Below are positions 27,722 to 35,996 of a DNA stretch of 64,000 nt, one piece after another (the first letter of the stretch is position 1; every line of letters begins with the position of its first letter). The translations under genes and the position numbers were made by a program. A model generated the notes under the pieces. That model was not told the origin of the DNA, ran no database searches, and saw only the letters and a list, made by a program, of their open reading frames with translations. This DNA is from Cyclobacteriaceae bacterium (GTDB taxonomy: Bacteria > Bacteroidota > Bacteroidia > Cytophagales > Cyclobacteriaceae). Where the stretch lies: assembly GCA_025055435.1 (NCBI GenBank), contig JANWWN010000010.1, positions 1 through 64,000 of the forward strand, written 5' to 3'.

Positions 27722-28809
27722 AAAAGAATATAGCAGTGTTGCCCGGTGACGGCATTGGCAGTGAAGTGACGGCCGAAGGCGTAAAGGTTCTGAAAAAAAT
27801 TGCACAGATTTTCGGGCATCATTTTGATTTTGATTATGCGCTAATCGGGCATGAGGCCATCCGCACCACCGGCAATCCGCTGCCGGATGAAACAATGAAG
27901 TTGTTAGTTCAATCCGATGCCATTTTATTTGGTGCCGTGGGTCATCCGATGTACGATAATGATCCCGCTTTAAAAGTGCGCCCCGAACAAGGCCTGCTGC
28001 GCATGCGCAAGGAACTGGGTTTATATGCCAACATCCGTCCGGTAAAACTTTTTGATGAACTGCTGCACGCATCAAGCATAAAACCCGAAATTCTGAAAGG
28101 TTCTGATATAATTTTTTTCCGTGAGCTTACAGGCGATGTGTATTTCGGTGAAAAAGGGCGAAAAGACAACAACCAGACCGCTTATGACACCATGATCTAT
28201 TCGCGGCATGAAGTAGAGCGGATTGCCCATATCGCCTTTCGGGCCGCACAGACCCGAAGAAAAAAAGTTACCTCCGTAGATAAGGCAAATGTCCTTGAAA
28301 GTTCGCGCTTGTGGCGTGAAACCGTTCAGCAGGTAGCCGCACAATATCCGGATGTACAGCTCGAACACTTGTTTGTAGATGCTGCGGCCATGAAACTGAT
28401 TCGCAGTCCGCGTAGCTTCGATGTGGTACTTACCGGTAATCTGTTTGGTGATATTCTTACCGATGAAGCTTCGGAAATAGCCGGCTCCATGGGCATGCTG
28501 GCATCCGCATCAATAGGTGATACCATCGGATTATACGAACCCATACACGGCAGTGCACATGACATAACCGGTAAGGGTATAGCCAACCCGCTGGCATCCG
28601 TTTTATCGGCTGCCCTTTTGCTGGATATTTCTTTTGGACTTAAACAGGAAGCTGATGCAGTGATTCGGGCTGTGGAAATGACCCTAAAAGATGGTTATCG
28701 GACAGTTGATATAGCTGATTCCCATACTCCGAAAGAAAAAATTTTGAACACGCATAAAATGGGTGATGAAGTGGCTGTTCGTCTGGAGAAAGTAGCGGTG
28801 GAGGTTTGA
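27718..28809 (+). CDS. leuB: 3-isopropylmalate dehydrogenase
   Basis: NAD-dependent oxidative decarboxylase (363 residues). The protein begins [21 protein letters not shown], carries the substrate arginines in [18 protein letters not shown], the metal-binding ELTGDVYFG region and [17 protein letters not shown], and the NAD loop [16 protein letters not shown]. Its start overlaps leuD by four bases. An 81-bp gap separates it from leuA, the only appreciable gap in this operon. Confidence 0.95.
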   Translation: MKKNIAVLPGDGIGSEVTAEGVKVLKKIAQIFGHHFDFDYALIGHEAIRTTGNPLPDETMKLLVQSDAILFGAVGHPMYDNDPALKVRPEQGLLRMRKELGLYANIRPVKLFDELLHASSIKPEILKGSDIIFFRELTGDVYFGEKGRKDNNQTAYDTMIYSRHEVERIAHIAFRAAQTRRKKVTSVDKANVLESSRLWRETVQQVAAQYPDVQLEHLFVDAAAMKLIRSPRSFDVVLTGNLFGDILTDEASEIAGSMGMLASASIGDTIGLYEPIHGSAHDITGKGIANPLASVLSAALLLDISFGLKQEADAVIRAVEMTLKDGYRTVDIADSHTPKEKILNTHKMGDEVAVRLEKVAVEV

Positions 28810-28890
28810 TGCAGGCTGCAGCACAACAATGAATGCCAGGTAAAATACGATCACAATCAACAAGGAACGTCGAATAAACAATACAAAGAT

Positions 28891-30051
28891 ATGAGTGAAA
28901 AAATCCAAATCTTCGACACCACGCTTCGCGATGGCGAACAGGTACCGGGTTGCCAGTTAAGCACGGAAGAAAAGATAACCATAGCCCGCGAACTGGAAGC
29001 GCTGGGAGTGGACATTATTGAAGCCGGCTTTCCCATTTCCAGTCCCGGAGATTTTCTGTCGGTTATCGGAATTTCACGGGCGGTGAAGGAGCCGGTGGTG
29101 TGCGGATTGACACGCGCCCGGCAGGAAGACATTGATGTAGCGGCCGAAGCCTTGCGCTATGCAAAAAGAGGACGAATCCATACCGGTATTGGTTCAAGCG
29201 ATATACACATTAAACACAAATTCAGAAGTACGCGCGAGCAGGTGCTGGAGCAGGGCGTGTGGGCAGTAAAGTACGCCAAGTCAAAAGGATTTGAAGTGGA
29301 ATTTTATGCCGAGGATGCCGGCCGTGCCGACCTGCCCTTTCTGGCCCGCATGATTGAAGCCGTGATTGATGCCGGAGCGGATGTGGTCAATATTCCCGAC
29401 ACTACCGGTTATTGCTTGCCCCATCTTTATGGAAAGCGCATTGCGTATTTATTCGAAAATGTATCCAATATTCATCAGGCTGTGGTATCTGTTCATTGCC
29501 ACAACGATTTGGGCCTGGCTACAGCTAACACCATATCTGGTTTAATCAGCGGAGCCCGTCAGGCCGAAGTAACCATCAACGGTATAGGTGAGCGGGCCGG
29601 AAATACTTCGCTCGAAGAAGTGGTAATGATTCTGAAGAAACATAAAGACCTCAACATGCATACCGGTATAAAAACCGAGCGCATTTACGGAATCAGCAAG
29701 CTGGTAAGTAAAATGATGCGCATGCCTGTTCAGCCTAACAAGGCTATTGTTGGGGCCAACGCCTTTGCCCATTCATCGGGTATCCATCAGGACGGATTTT
29801 TGAAACATGCCGAAAATTATGAAATCATCAATCCGGCTGAAGTGGGAGTTCCCTGCTCATCCATTGTGCTTACAGCCCGCAGCGGTCGTGCCGCATTGAA
29901 GCACCGACTCGAGCAGTTGGGCTTTAAGGTCGAAGGAGCCGAGCTTGATATTGTTTACGAAAACTTCCTCATCATGGCTGACGAGAAAAAAGAAGTTACC
30001 GATAAGGATCTGGAAGTATTGGCGGCTAATATTCCCGTATTGACACGCTGA
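28891..30051 (+). CDS. leuA: 2-isopropylmalate synthase, short form without regulatory domain
   Basis: DRE-TIM metallolyase (386 residues) condensing 2-ketoisovalerate with acetyl-CoA. [13 protein letters not shown], the metal-binding SVHCHNDLG and GIGERAGN motifs are complete, and the lid subdomain with [13 protein letters not shown] is present. The protein ends about 30 residues after subdomain II, so the ~130-residue C-terminal allosteric domain of classical LeuA (feedback inhibition by leucine) is missing. Homocitrate synthase and citramalate synthase share the fold, but the operon with leuCDB makes LeuA by far the best call. Confidence 0.92.
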   Translation: MSEKIQIFDTTLRDGEQVPGCQLSTEEKITIARELEALGVDIIEAGFPISSPGDFLSVIGISRAVKEPVVCGLTRARQEDIDVAAEALRYAKRGRIHTGIGSSDIHIKHKFRSTREQVLEQGVWAVKYAKSKGFEVEFYAEDAGRADLPFLARMIEAVIDAGADVVNIPDTTGYCLPHLYGKRIAYLFENVSNIHQAVVSVHCHNDLGLATANTISGLISGARQAEVTINGIGERAGNTSLEEVVMILKKHKDLNMHTGIKTERIYGISKLVSKMMRMPVQPNKAIVGANAFAHSSGIHQDGFLKHAENYEIINPAEVGVPCSSIVLTARSGRAALKHRLEQLGFKVEGAELDIVYENFLIMADEKKEVTDKDLEVLAANIPVLTR

Positions 30052-30076
30052 AAAATATCAATAGCAACACTGCATT

Positions 30077-31060
30077 TCATTTTTCCGAAGGCATATTTCT
30101 TTCGATCATTTGTTTTACATCGTCCCGGCTAATCGGATTTCCCGAGTACAGCATTTCGGAGATGTTGCGCACCACTGTATCCAGTTCGTGTGCTGAAGTA
30201 AATAGGGCATCCACCAGTTGTTTGTCACGCACGGGTAACGCTTCCAGTTGAATGAGTTGCAGAAGACCCAACACGCGTGCCAGTGGCGCGCGCAGCAGGT
30301 GCGAATTGATAAACGCATACTCGGTGAGCTGCAGGTTTTGTTTTTCAAGTTCCATCGTGCGCTGCCGGACGGCTTCCTCCAGGTGTTCATTAGCCTGCGT
30401 AAGCTGCTGGTTAACGGCAAATAATTTCTCATTCAGTCGCTCGATTTCCCGCGATTTTTCCAACGCCTGATGATTCTGATTCCGAATTTGTTTGAGCAGT
30501 TGTACAATACGTAAGTTCTGATGAACGATGGCCAGCAGGTTTGCAATTGACTGAACAAATAATGCGTCCTCCGGTTGCCAGTGGCGATAGTTGTACTGAT
30601 GTTCGCAGCAAATTACTCCAATGATGGTGCGGTCAATTAATATCGGGCAATCCAGCATGGAATAAATCGCAAGTGGTTTCAGATAGGTTTCGCTAAACTC
30701 AAAAGTATCCGGATCATTACAGGCATCATTGGCCTGAATAAAGGGCTTGCTTTGGAAGGCAGAGAAATACGCAGGATAATCTTTCTGGAACAACTCAACA
30801 ATTTCATCAGTCATGCCATCTTTCTCATACAAAAACCTGCGCACCAGTGAACGGTTTTGTCGGTTCAGGCTCCAGATGCTCACCCGGTTTACTGAGAGTG
30901 TCTGCGATGTGGTCAGGCATATAAGCTGATAAATCTTCTGAAGGTCTGACTGGTATAGTACCGGATGACGATGCAGCTGAATGAGCGTTTCGTGATATAA
31001 AGTGAGCTTCTCAGCCTTATTATCCTCCGGGTGGTATTCATTTACCGCTAATGAATTCAT
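30077..31060 (-). CDS. GAF domain protein with histidine-kinase DHp helix but no ATPase domain
   Basis: Predicted cytoplasmic sensor (327 residues). A GAF domain spans about residues 30-185 (ICLTTSQTLSVNRVSIWSL to the helix ending LLAIVHQNL). A coiled coil follows at 186-245 (ALEKSREIERLNEKLFAVNQQLTQ to RQRTMELEKQ), then a DHp-like helix with candidate phospho-acceptor His254 in YAFINSHLLRAPLARVLGLL. The protein ends about 70 residues later with no N, G1 or G2 box, so it cannot bind ATP by itself. The same C-terminal module ends the TPR protein at 60216-61742. It may be phosphorylated by a partner kinase or act as a dimerising sensor; this is inference. Confidence 0.82.
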   Translation of the reverse strand: MNSLAVNEYHPEDNKAEKLTLYHETLIQLHRHPVLYQSDLQKIYQLICLTTSQTLSVNRVSIWSLNRQNRSLVRRFLYEKDGMTDEIVELFQKDYPAYFSAFQSKPFIQANDACNDPDTFEFSETYLKPLAIYSMLDCPILIDRTIIGVICCEHQYNYRHWQPEDALFVQSIANLLAIVHQNLRIVQLLKQIRNQNHQALEKSREIERLNEKLFAVNQQLTQANEHLEEAVRQRTMELEKQNLQLTEYAFINSHLLRAPLARVLGLLQLIQLEALPVRDKQLVDALFTSAHELDTVVRNISEMLYSGNPISRDDVKQMIERNMPSEK

Positions 31061-31118
31061 AATGCAATTTTAAAAAATTGCTAATCAACACCATGGAGAA
31101 CGAAAAATGAAGGGCTTG

Positions 31119-31132
31119 GTGATTTTAATCAC
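31119..31132. promoter_or_regulatory. Candidate CRP/FNR-family operator
   Basis: GTGATTTTAATCAC is a perfect inverted repeat with the GTGA-N6-TCAC core of CRP/FNR-family sites. It lies 58 bp upstream of the GAF/DHp gene (minus strand) and 8 bp upstream of a 47-codon plus-strand ORF. No CRP/FNR gene is in the window, so the call rests on symmetry and core match alone. Confidence 0.4.
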
Positions 31133-31140
31133 GTATTTCC

Positions 31141-31284
31141 ATGATGCACTTCATATTCGGAAGTCGGTTTCAATCCTTTTTCGGATCGGCTGCGGGAATA
31201 CTTTTTTCAACCGCCATATTATTCGTATGGATGCTGTTGCCGTTATTTATTTCGCTTCGCATCTTTGAGCGGAAAGATTTATAA
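31141..31284 (+). CDS. Small hydrophobic ORF resembling the C-terminus of an ABC permease
   Basis: Unlisted 47-codon ORF (ATG 31141 or 31144, TAA 31282-31284) ending three bases before the next gene start. It encodes one strong membrane helix (SAAGILFSTAILFVWMLLPL) ending in FISLRIFERKDL. That ending resembles the last helix and charged tail of ABC-2 type permeases (for example NosY-like proteins). A stop codon 15 bp upstream excludes a longer frame. It is either a genuine small membrane protein translated with the downstream lipoprotein, or the remnant of a lost permease gene. Confidence 0.4.
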   Translation: MMHFIFGSRFQSFFGSAAGILFSTAILFVWMLLPLFISLRIFERKDL

Positions 31285-31287
31285 TTC

Positions 31288-32457
31288 ATGCGGTTCTGTT
31301 TGTTTTCTGTCCTGACACTTCTTTCCTGCGCTTCGGAAACTTCGGAATTTGATATACAGCCAATTTCACAGGTATTTGAAGGTGCTGAACAACCCTGTCT
31401 TTTCACCGATGAAGCTGGTGTTACATGGCTGTCGTTTCAGCAGCGCGCTGATACAAACGTATTGTTGCGTATTACCCGATTGAATGGTGAAACCTGGCAA
31501 GAACCACAACTCATAGCACAGGGTACCAACTGGTTTGTGAACTGGGCCGACTATCCGGTGGTTGCATCAAACGGAAAAGGGTACCTTCTTGCCCATATGT
31601 TGCCACGTTCAGGTGAGGGAAAATTCGCATACGATGTTTTTATTGCGGCTTCTCAGGATAACGGAAAATCCTGGTCAAAGCCCGCAAAACTTCACGATGA
31701 CACAACACAAACGGAACACGGATTTGTTTCAATCGTTCCTTACGGTAATCAGTTTTTTCTATGCTGGCTGGATGGTCGTAAAACAGTAGGAGGAGAAGGT
31801 CACGATCATCATGGCAGCATGACACTGCGCGCTGCGCTTGTAAACACCAATGGAGAAAAAGTTCAGGAATGGGAGTTGGACGATCGGGTATGCGACTGCT
31901 GCCAGACAACGGCAGCGATAACCAAAAATGGTCCGGTGGTGATTTATCGCAATCGGTCGGAAGATGAAGTGCGTGATATTTTCATTACACGTTATGAAAA
32001 CGGAAGCTGGTCGGAGCCGCAACCGGTTTATCCGGATGACTGGGTGATTCACGGTTGTCCGGTAAACGGACCGCGCTGCGATGCGCAGGGCGATAACCTG
32101 GTAGTGGCCTGGTTTACGGCTTCAGGTGAGGAACCCGGAGTATATGTCAGTTTTTCTTCCGATGGAGGAAAATCTTTTGATGAACCCGTTCGTGTTGACG
32201 AAGGTAAACCAATCGGAAGGGTGGATGTAATTCTGTGGGATAACCAAACAGCCTTGGTAAGCTGGATGGAAGGTGCCGAAATCATGTTGGCACATGTAAC
32301 CCGTGTAAGTAAACTCAAAACTTTAAAAGTTGCTCAAACTTCTGAAAGCCGCTCTTCAGGATTTCCGCAACTTGCTTCATCCAAACAGGGTGCGGTACTG
32401 GCCTGGACAGATCCGGAAGCGAAGGCAGTTAAGTCAGCATTTGTTTACAGGAAATAA
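31288..32457 (+). CDS. Sialidase-like beta-propeller lipoprotein with Cys/His clusters
   Basis: Lipoprotein of 389 residues; the signal FCLFSVLTLLSCAS gives a lipobox Cys. The rest is a sialidase-superfamily six-bladed propeller with Asp-box-like turns (ASQDNGKSWSKP, FSSDGGKSFDEPV). No complete sialidase active site (Arg triad, Asp, Tyr/Glu) is evident, so neuraminidase activity should not be assumed. Unusual are a His loop (GEGHDHHGSM), a CDCC cluster (DRVCDCCQTT) and HGCPVNGPRC, which could bind metal. It stands alone between the divergent GAF/DHp gene and the minus-strand DUF2007 gene. Confidence 0.75.
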   Translation: MRFCLFSVLTLLSCASETSEFDIQPISQVFEGAEQPCLFTDEAGVTWLSFQQRADTNVLLRITRLNGETWQEPQLIAQGTNWFVNWADYPVVASNGKGYLLAHMLPRSGEGKFAYDVFIAASQDNGKSWSKPAKLHDDTTQTEHGFVSIVPYGNQFFLCWLDGRKTVGGEGHDHHGSMTLRAALVNTNGEKVQEWELDDRVCDCCQTTAAITKNGPVVIYRNRSEDEVRDIFITRYENGSWSEPQPVYPDDWVIHGCPVNGPRCDAQGDNLVVAWFTASGEEPGVYVSFSSDGGKSFDEPVRVDEGKPIGRVDVILWDNQTALVSWMEGAEIMLAHVTRVSKLKTLKVAQTSESRSSGFPQLASSKQGAVLAWTDPEAKAVKSAFVYRK

Positions 32458-32554
32458 GCAGGTAATGATCGTTTAAATTTTCTGTTGCAAAGAATCCAAA
32501 TCAATCCGGAATTCCTTATTTAGCCGTTTCTTCATGTAAACCACCGATAGCAGA

Positions 32555-32791
32555 CTAATCATCCTTGGGCCAAACTTCTTCATTCAGAATTTCGCGGGCC
32601 CGGTCTGCATCCTGTTCAAAAACATACAGTCGTACACCGAAACGGGGGTCCTGCAAAGGATACAAATTGGCCAGATTTTCATCTGCCAGAAAACAAGGAA
32701 TCCCGTTAGCATCCAGTTTGCTTTTGGCCAGGCTGGCTTCGATAGATTGGGTGAAACGCCGAAGCAGGATAATCCTGTCCTCGTTTTTCAT
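32555..32791 (-). CDS. DUF2007-domain small protein
   Basis: Cytoplasmic protein of 78 residues matching the DUF2007 (putative signal transducing protein) pattern: IILLRRFTQSIEASLAKSKLDANGIPCFL at the N terminus and GVRLYVFEQDADRAREIL at the C terminus, an alpha-beta fold distantly like PII proteins. Function unknown. It is 49 bp upstream of the M28 peptidase stop codon on the other side and may be a separate transcript. Confidence 0.8.
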   Translation of the reverse strand: MKNEDRIILLRRFTQSIEASLAKSKLDANGIPCFLADENLANLYPLQDPRFGVRLYVFEQDADRAREILNEEVWPKDD

Positions 32792-32840
32792 GGACGGAAT
32801 TCATTAAGTTTTTCTACCATGGAAACATTTCGCAGTAGTT

Positions 32841-34472
32841 TTATCGGGCAGCTTTAAACTCCGACCCTTCCTTCCATTGCGGCCAGGTTTTTTCAAAAGC
32901 CAGTCGCTTACCTACATTAAACAACAGTTTAAGGTCATCTACGGCACCTTCCAGGTTCCATCGGGCTGGATCATATTCATCGGAAGGCTTGTGGTAATAT
33001 TTTGCTACATATTCATCCTGCAATTGTTTGCCATATTCTTTTCCTTTTTCAATGTGGTCAATGCCCGTGTTGGTGTACAGGGCAGGTATGCCTATCCGGG
33101 CAAAGCAAAAATGGTCGGAACGAAAATAATAACCGGCTACCGGATTAGGCTCAGGTGACAGGTATCGGCCCATGGCTTCCGCTTCGGTTTGGAGATAGTC
33201 TTCCAGTTCGGACTGGCCCATGCCTACTACAACAATGTCTTTCATTTTTCCGTAGGGATTAAGACCATCCATGTTGATGTTGGCCACGGTTTTTTCTTTC
33301 GGGTACACCGGGTTGCGGGCATAGTATTCCGAACCCCAAAGTCCCTGTTCTTCAGCGGTTACGGCAAGAAAAACAAGGGTGCGGTGCGGTTTGGCTTTCA
33401 TGGATTTGAATGCTTTGGCCAACTCCAGTAAACCGGCTGTGCCGCTCGCGTTGTCGAGTGCACCATTATAAATAGAGTCGCCTTCTGCATCGGGCTTTCC
33501 GATGCCAAGGTGATCCCAGTGTGTTGAGTAAATGATGTATTCATCGGGTGCTTTGCTGCCGGTTATTTTTCCGATTACGTTGTGCGATTTATCGTAGCGT
33601 GCTTTAACCGACAGGCTGGTGGAGATTTTCAGATTCATGGGTTTTGCGGTAAATCCCGGCTTTCGGGCGGCTGTAAGCGTTTCAGCCCAGTTCATGCCCG
33701 CTGCTTCAAATAATTTTCTGGCCGCAGACTGGGTCACCCATCCAACCGTTGCGCAGTGATAGATATTTTTTCCGCGTTCATCCAGATACAGGCGTGGAGC
33801 ATTCCAGTTGTTTTGCACAACCCAAAAACCGTAACCGGCGGGAACATCATCATGAATAATTAGTACGCCTTTTGCACCCTGACGGGCTGCTTCTTCAAAT
33901 TTATAGGTCCAGCGCCCATAGTAGGTCATGGTGTTGCCTTTGAATAAGGTGTTGTCATCTGAGCCAAAACCGGGATCATTGACCATCACAACAATCACCT
34001 TGTCTTTTACGTCCGCTCCGGCAAAGTCGTTCCAGTTGTATTCGGGCGCTACAATGCCGAAGCCACAGAAAATTAGATCGTCATTTTTTAGTTCAATTTT
34101 CTCATCGGTGCGCTCTGTCCAGATGACGTAATCCTTGAATCCTTCAAGCGTAAAACTTCTTTTACCCGATTGTACGGTCATGGAAGGAGCAGGCGTGGCC
34201 GTGATTTCAACCATGGGCACTTCCTGCAGATAGCTGTTGCCATTGCCCGGCTCCAGCCCGATGTTGCGGAATGTCTCTTCCAGGTAAGCCAGTGTAATGC
34301 GTTCACCTTCCGAAAACGGAAGGCGGCCCTGAAATTCATCAGATGCAATTTTTTTCAGGTGTGTTTCGAGCGATGAAACCGAGAAGGCATCCAGGCCATC
34401 TTCACGCACAAATCCGTCCGGTTGGCAGGAAAAGAATGTGATAAGCGATATAAGAAGGAGATAATTTTTCAT
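32841..34472 (-). CDS. M28-family zinc metallopeptidase, lipoprotein
   Basis: Exported aminopeptidase-like enzyme (543 residues). The signal LLLISLITFFSC ends in a lipobox Cys. A PA domain is inserted at about residues 130-280. Zinc ligands of the M28 core are visible in THWDHLG, the ALDNASG Asp bridging residue, the TAEEQGLWGS Glu pair, the NINMDG Asp and a late His in YFRSDHFCF. It is probably an outer- or periplasmic-face peptidase that removes N-terminal residues from peptides. The next gene is divergent, 77 bp away. Confidence 0.9.
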   Translation of the reverse strand: MKNYLLLISLITFFSCQPDGFVREDGLDAFSVSSLETHLKKIASDEFQGRLPFSEGERITLAYLEETFRNIGLEPGNGNSYLQEVPMVEITATPAPSMTVQSGKRSFTLEGFKDYVIWTERTDEKIELKNDDLIFCGFGIVAPEYNWNDFAGADVKDKVIVVMVNDPGFGSDDNTLFKGNTMTYYGRWTYKFEEAARQGAKGVLIIHDDVPAGYGFWVVQNNWNAPRLYLDERGKNIYHCATVGWVTQSAARKLFEAAGMNWAETLTAARKPGFTAKPMNLKISTSLSVKARYDKSHNVIGKITGSKAPDEYIIYSTHWDHLGIGKPDAEGDSIYNGALDNASGTAGLLELAKAFKSMKAKPHRTLVFLAVTAEEQGLWGSEYYARNPVYPKEKTVANINMDGLNPYGKMKDIVVVGMGQSELEDYLQTEAEAMGRYLSPEPNPVAGYYFRSDHFCFARIGIPALYTNTGIDHIEKGKEYGKQLQDEYVAKYYHKPSDEYDPARWNLEGAVDDLKLLFNVGKRLAFEKTWPQWKEGSEFKAAR

Positions 34473-34549
34473 GATAAATGATTTCTGATTTTTAAGCGAG
34501 CCAAGTTTCCGAAACTTTGATTAAGTTTCAAACCGTTCAGATAATTATC

Positions 34550-35899
34550 ATGAGACGCGCCAGAAGTTTGGTATTACGCATTTTCCTTTCATTGCTCATA
34601 TTTTTTGCAGCTTTGTTTTTCGCCTTACTGGCGCCGGTCAATACGGACTTGCCGCGTGAGCAGCCGTTTTATGAAAGCATGATGCACCGTATTGACAGCG
34701 CCATGAGTCTCTTCGCTTCTTCCGATACTTCGGTTATTCGAATGGGTTTCGCCAAAGCGTCCATCACGCCTTCGCGGCAGGTGGCTACGGCCGGTTATGT
34801 TAAGCGTAAGGGCGCCCGGTTTACATCCGTTCGCGACTCGGTATTTGTGCGTGTTTTAACCTTGCGTAAGGAAACAACACAGGTTTCGGTTGTTAGTTTT
34901 GATATGCTTATTGTTCCGCCGTTGTTGTTTCACCGGCTTCGCCATGAACTCAGCAGCACTTCTCTTCCAGTTGAGTCGGTTTTTTTCGGAGCCACGCATA
35001 CCCACAACAGCATCGGGCAATGGGATGATCATCTGGTGGGTGAGATTTATGCCGGAGAATTTGACGGGCAACTGATGGATTTTCTTGTTGAGCAAACCAA
35101 AGAAGCGTTGCTAAACTCGGTGGCTAATCTGCGCAAAGCAAAATTACGTTACTCTCGGGTGCCCGTAAAAGAGGCGGTCAGAAACCGGCTGATTCAGGAT
35201 GGCCCTGTTGACTCGCTGCTTCACCTGCTTGTGGCAGAGCGCGATGATGGCAGTAAAGTGGCATTAACCAGTTACCCTGCACATGCTACGTGTCTTTCAT
35301 CAACTGATTTGCGCCTTTCGGCTGATTATCCGGGGGAGTTGGTTCGTCAACTTGAATCGAATGGTTACGCTTTTGCTATGTTTCTGGCGGGGGCAGTGGG
35401 CAGTCATGCACCTGCTCCCATGCCCGATGGTGATGAAAAAATTGCTTTCATGGGAAATACCTTATTCAATTCTGTGAGGCAGACGGTTACAGAACCTCTA
35501 GACGGAAAAAGGCTTTTCATGCACCGCATCCCTATGTTGCTCGGGCAACAGCAAATCCGGGTTTCAACCAACTGGCGGGTTCGTCCATGGGTATCCAGCA
35601 GACTTTTAGGTGATCCGAATGCCGCATTTACAGTGTTACAAATCGGAAATCTGGTCATTATTGGTACACCATGCGATTTTTCAGGTATGCTCACGCCTCA
35701 GTTGTATGCACGTGCCCAAGAGCTTGGATTACACTTGTTGGTCACCAGCTTTAACGGAGGTTATATCGGCTACATCACACCCGACAAGTATTACACCCGG
35801 GATGCTTATGAAACACAAATCATGAATTGGTACGGTCCGGGCAACGGCAGTTATTTATCGGATTGTATAATCCGGATAATTAATCAGATAAAAAATTAA
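34550..35899 (+). CDS. Neutral/alkaline ceramidase-like protein (N-terminal domain family)
   Basis: Membrane-anchored or exported hydrolase of 449 residues. An N-terminal helix (LVLRIFLSLLIFFAALFFALLA) is followed by the neutral ceramidase fold: MGFAKASITP, the zinc His motif GATHTHNSIG, YPAHATCLS and FLAGAVGSHAP. The C-terminal Ig-like domain of human and Pseudomonas ceramidases is absent, so it belongs to the short bacterial group often annotated only by this domain; activity on sphingolipids is plausible, as Bacteroidota make them, but not shown. The ATG at 34550 is used because the longer frame starts with a non-ATG codon and lacks a better signal. Confidence 0.83.
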   Translation: MRRARSLVLRIFLSLLIFFAALFFALLAPVNTDLPREQPFYESMMHRIDSAMSLFASSDTSVIRMGFAKASITPSRQVATAGYVKRKGARFTSVRDSVFVRVLTLRKETTQVSVVSFDMLIVPPLLFHRLRHELSSTSLPVESVFFGATHTHNSIGQWDDHLVGEIYAGEFDGQLMDFLVEQTKEALLNSVANLRKAKLRYSRVPVKEAVRNRLIQDGPVDSLLHLLVAERDDGSKVALTSYPAHATCLSSTDLRLSADYPGELVRQLESNGYAFAMFLAGAVGSHAPAPMPDGDEKIAFMGNTLFNSVRQTVTEPLDGKRLFMHRIPMLLGQQQIRVSTNWRVRPWVSSRLLGDPNAAFTVLQIGNLVIIGTPCDFSGMLTPQLYARAQELGLHLLVTSFNGGYIGYITPDKYYTRDAYETQIMNWYGPGNGSYLSDCIIRIINQIKN

Positions 35900-35996
35900 A
35901 GGAGTTCATCTTGCTGAGCCTGTATCTTCTTTACACTAATAACTGTACATGTTTACAATTTTCTATCTTGCGCTGTTGCAACTATTTTAAAAACAT

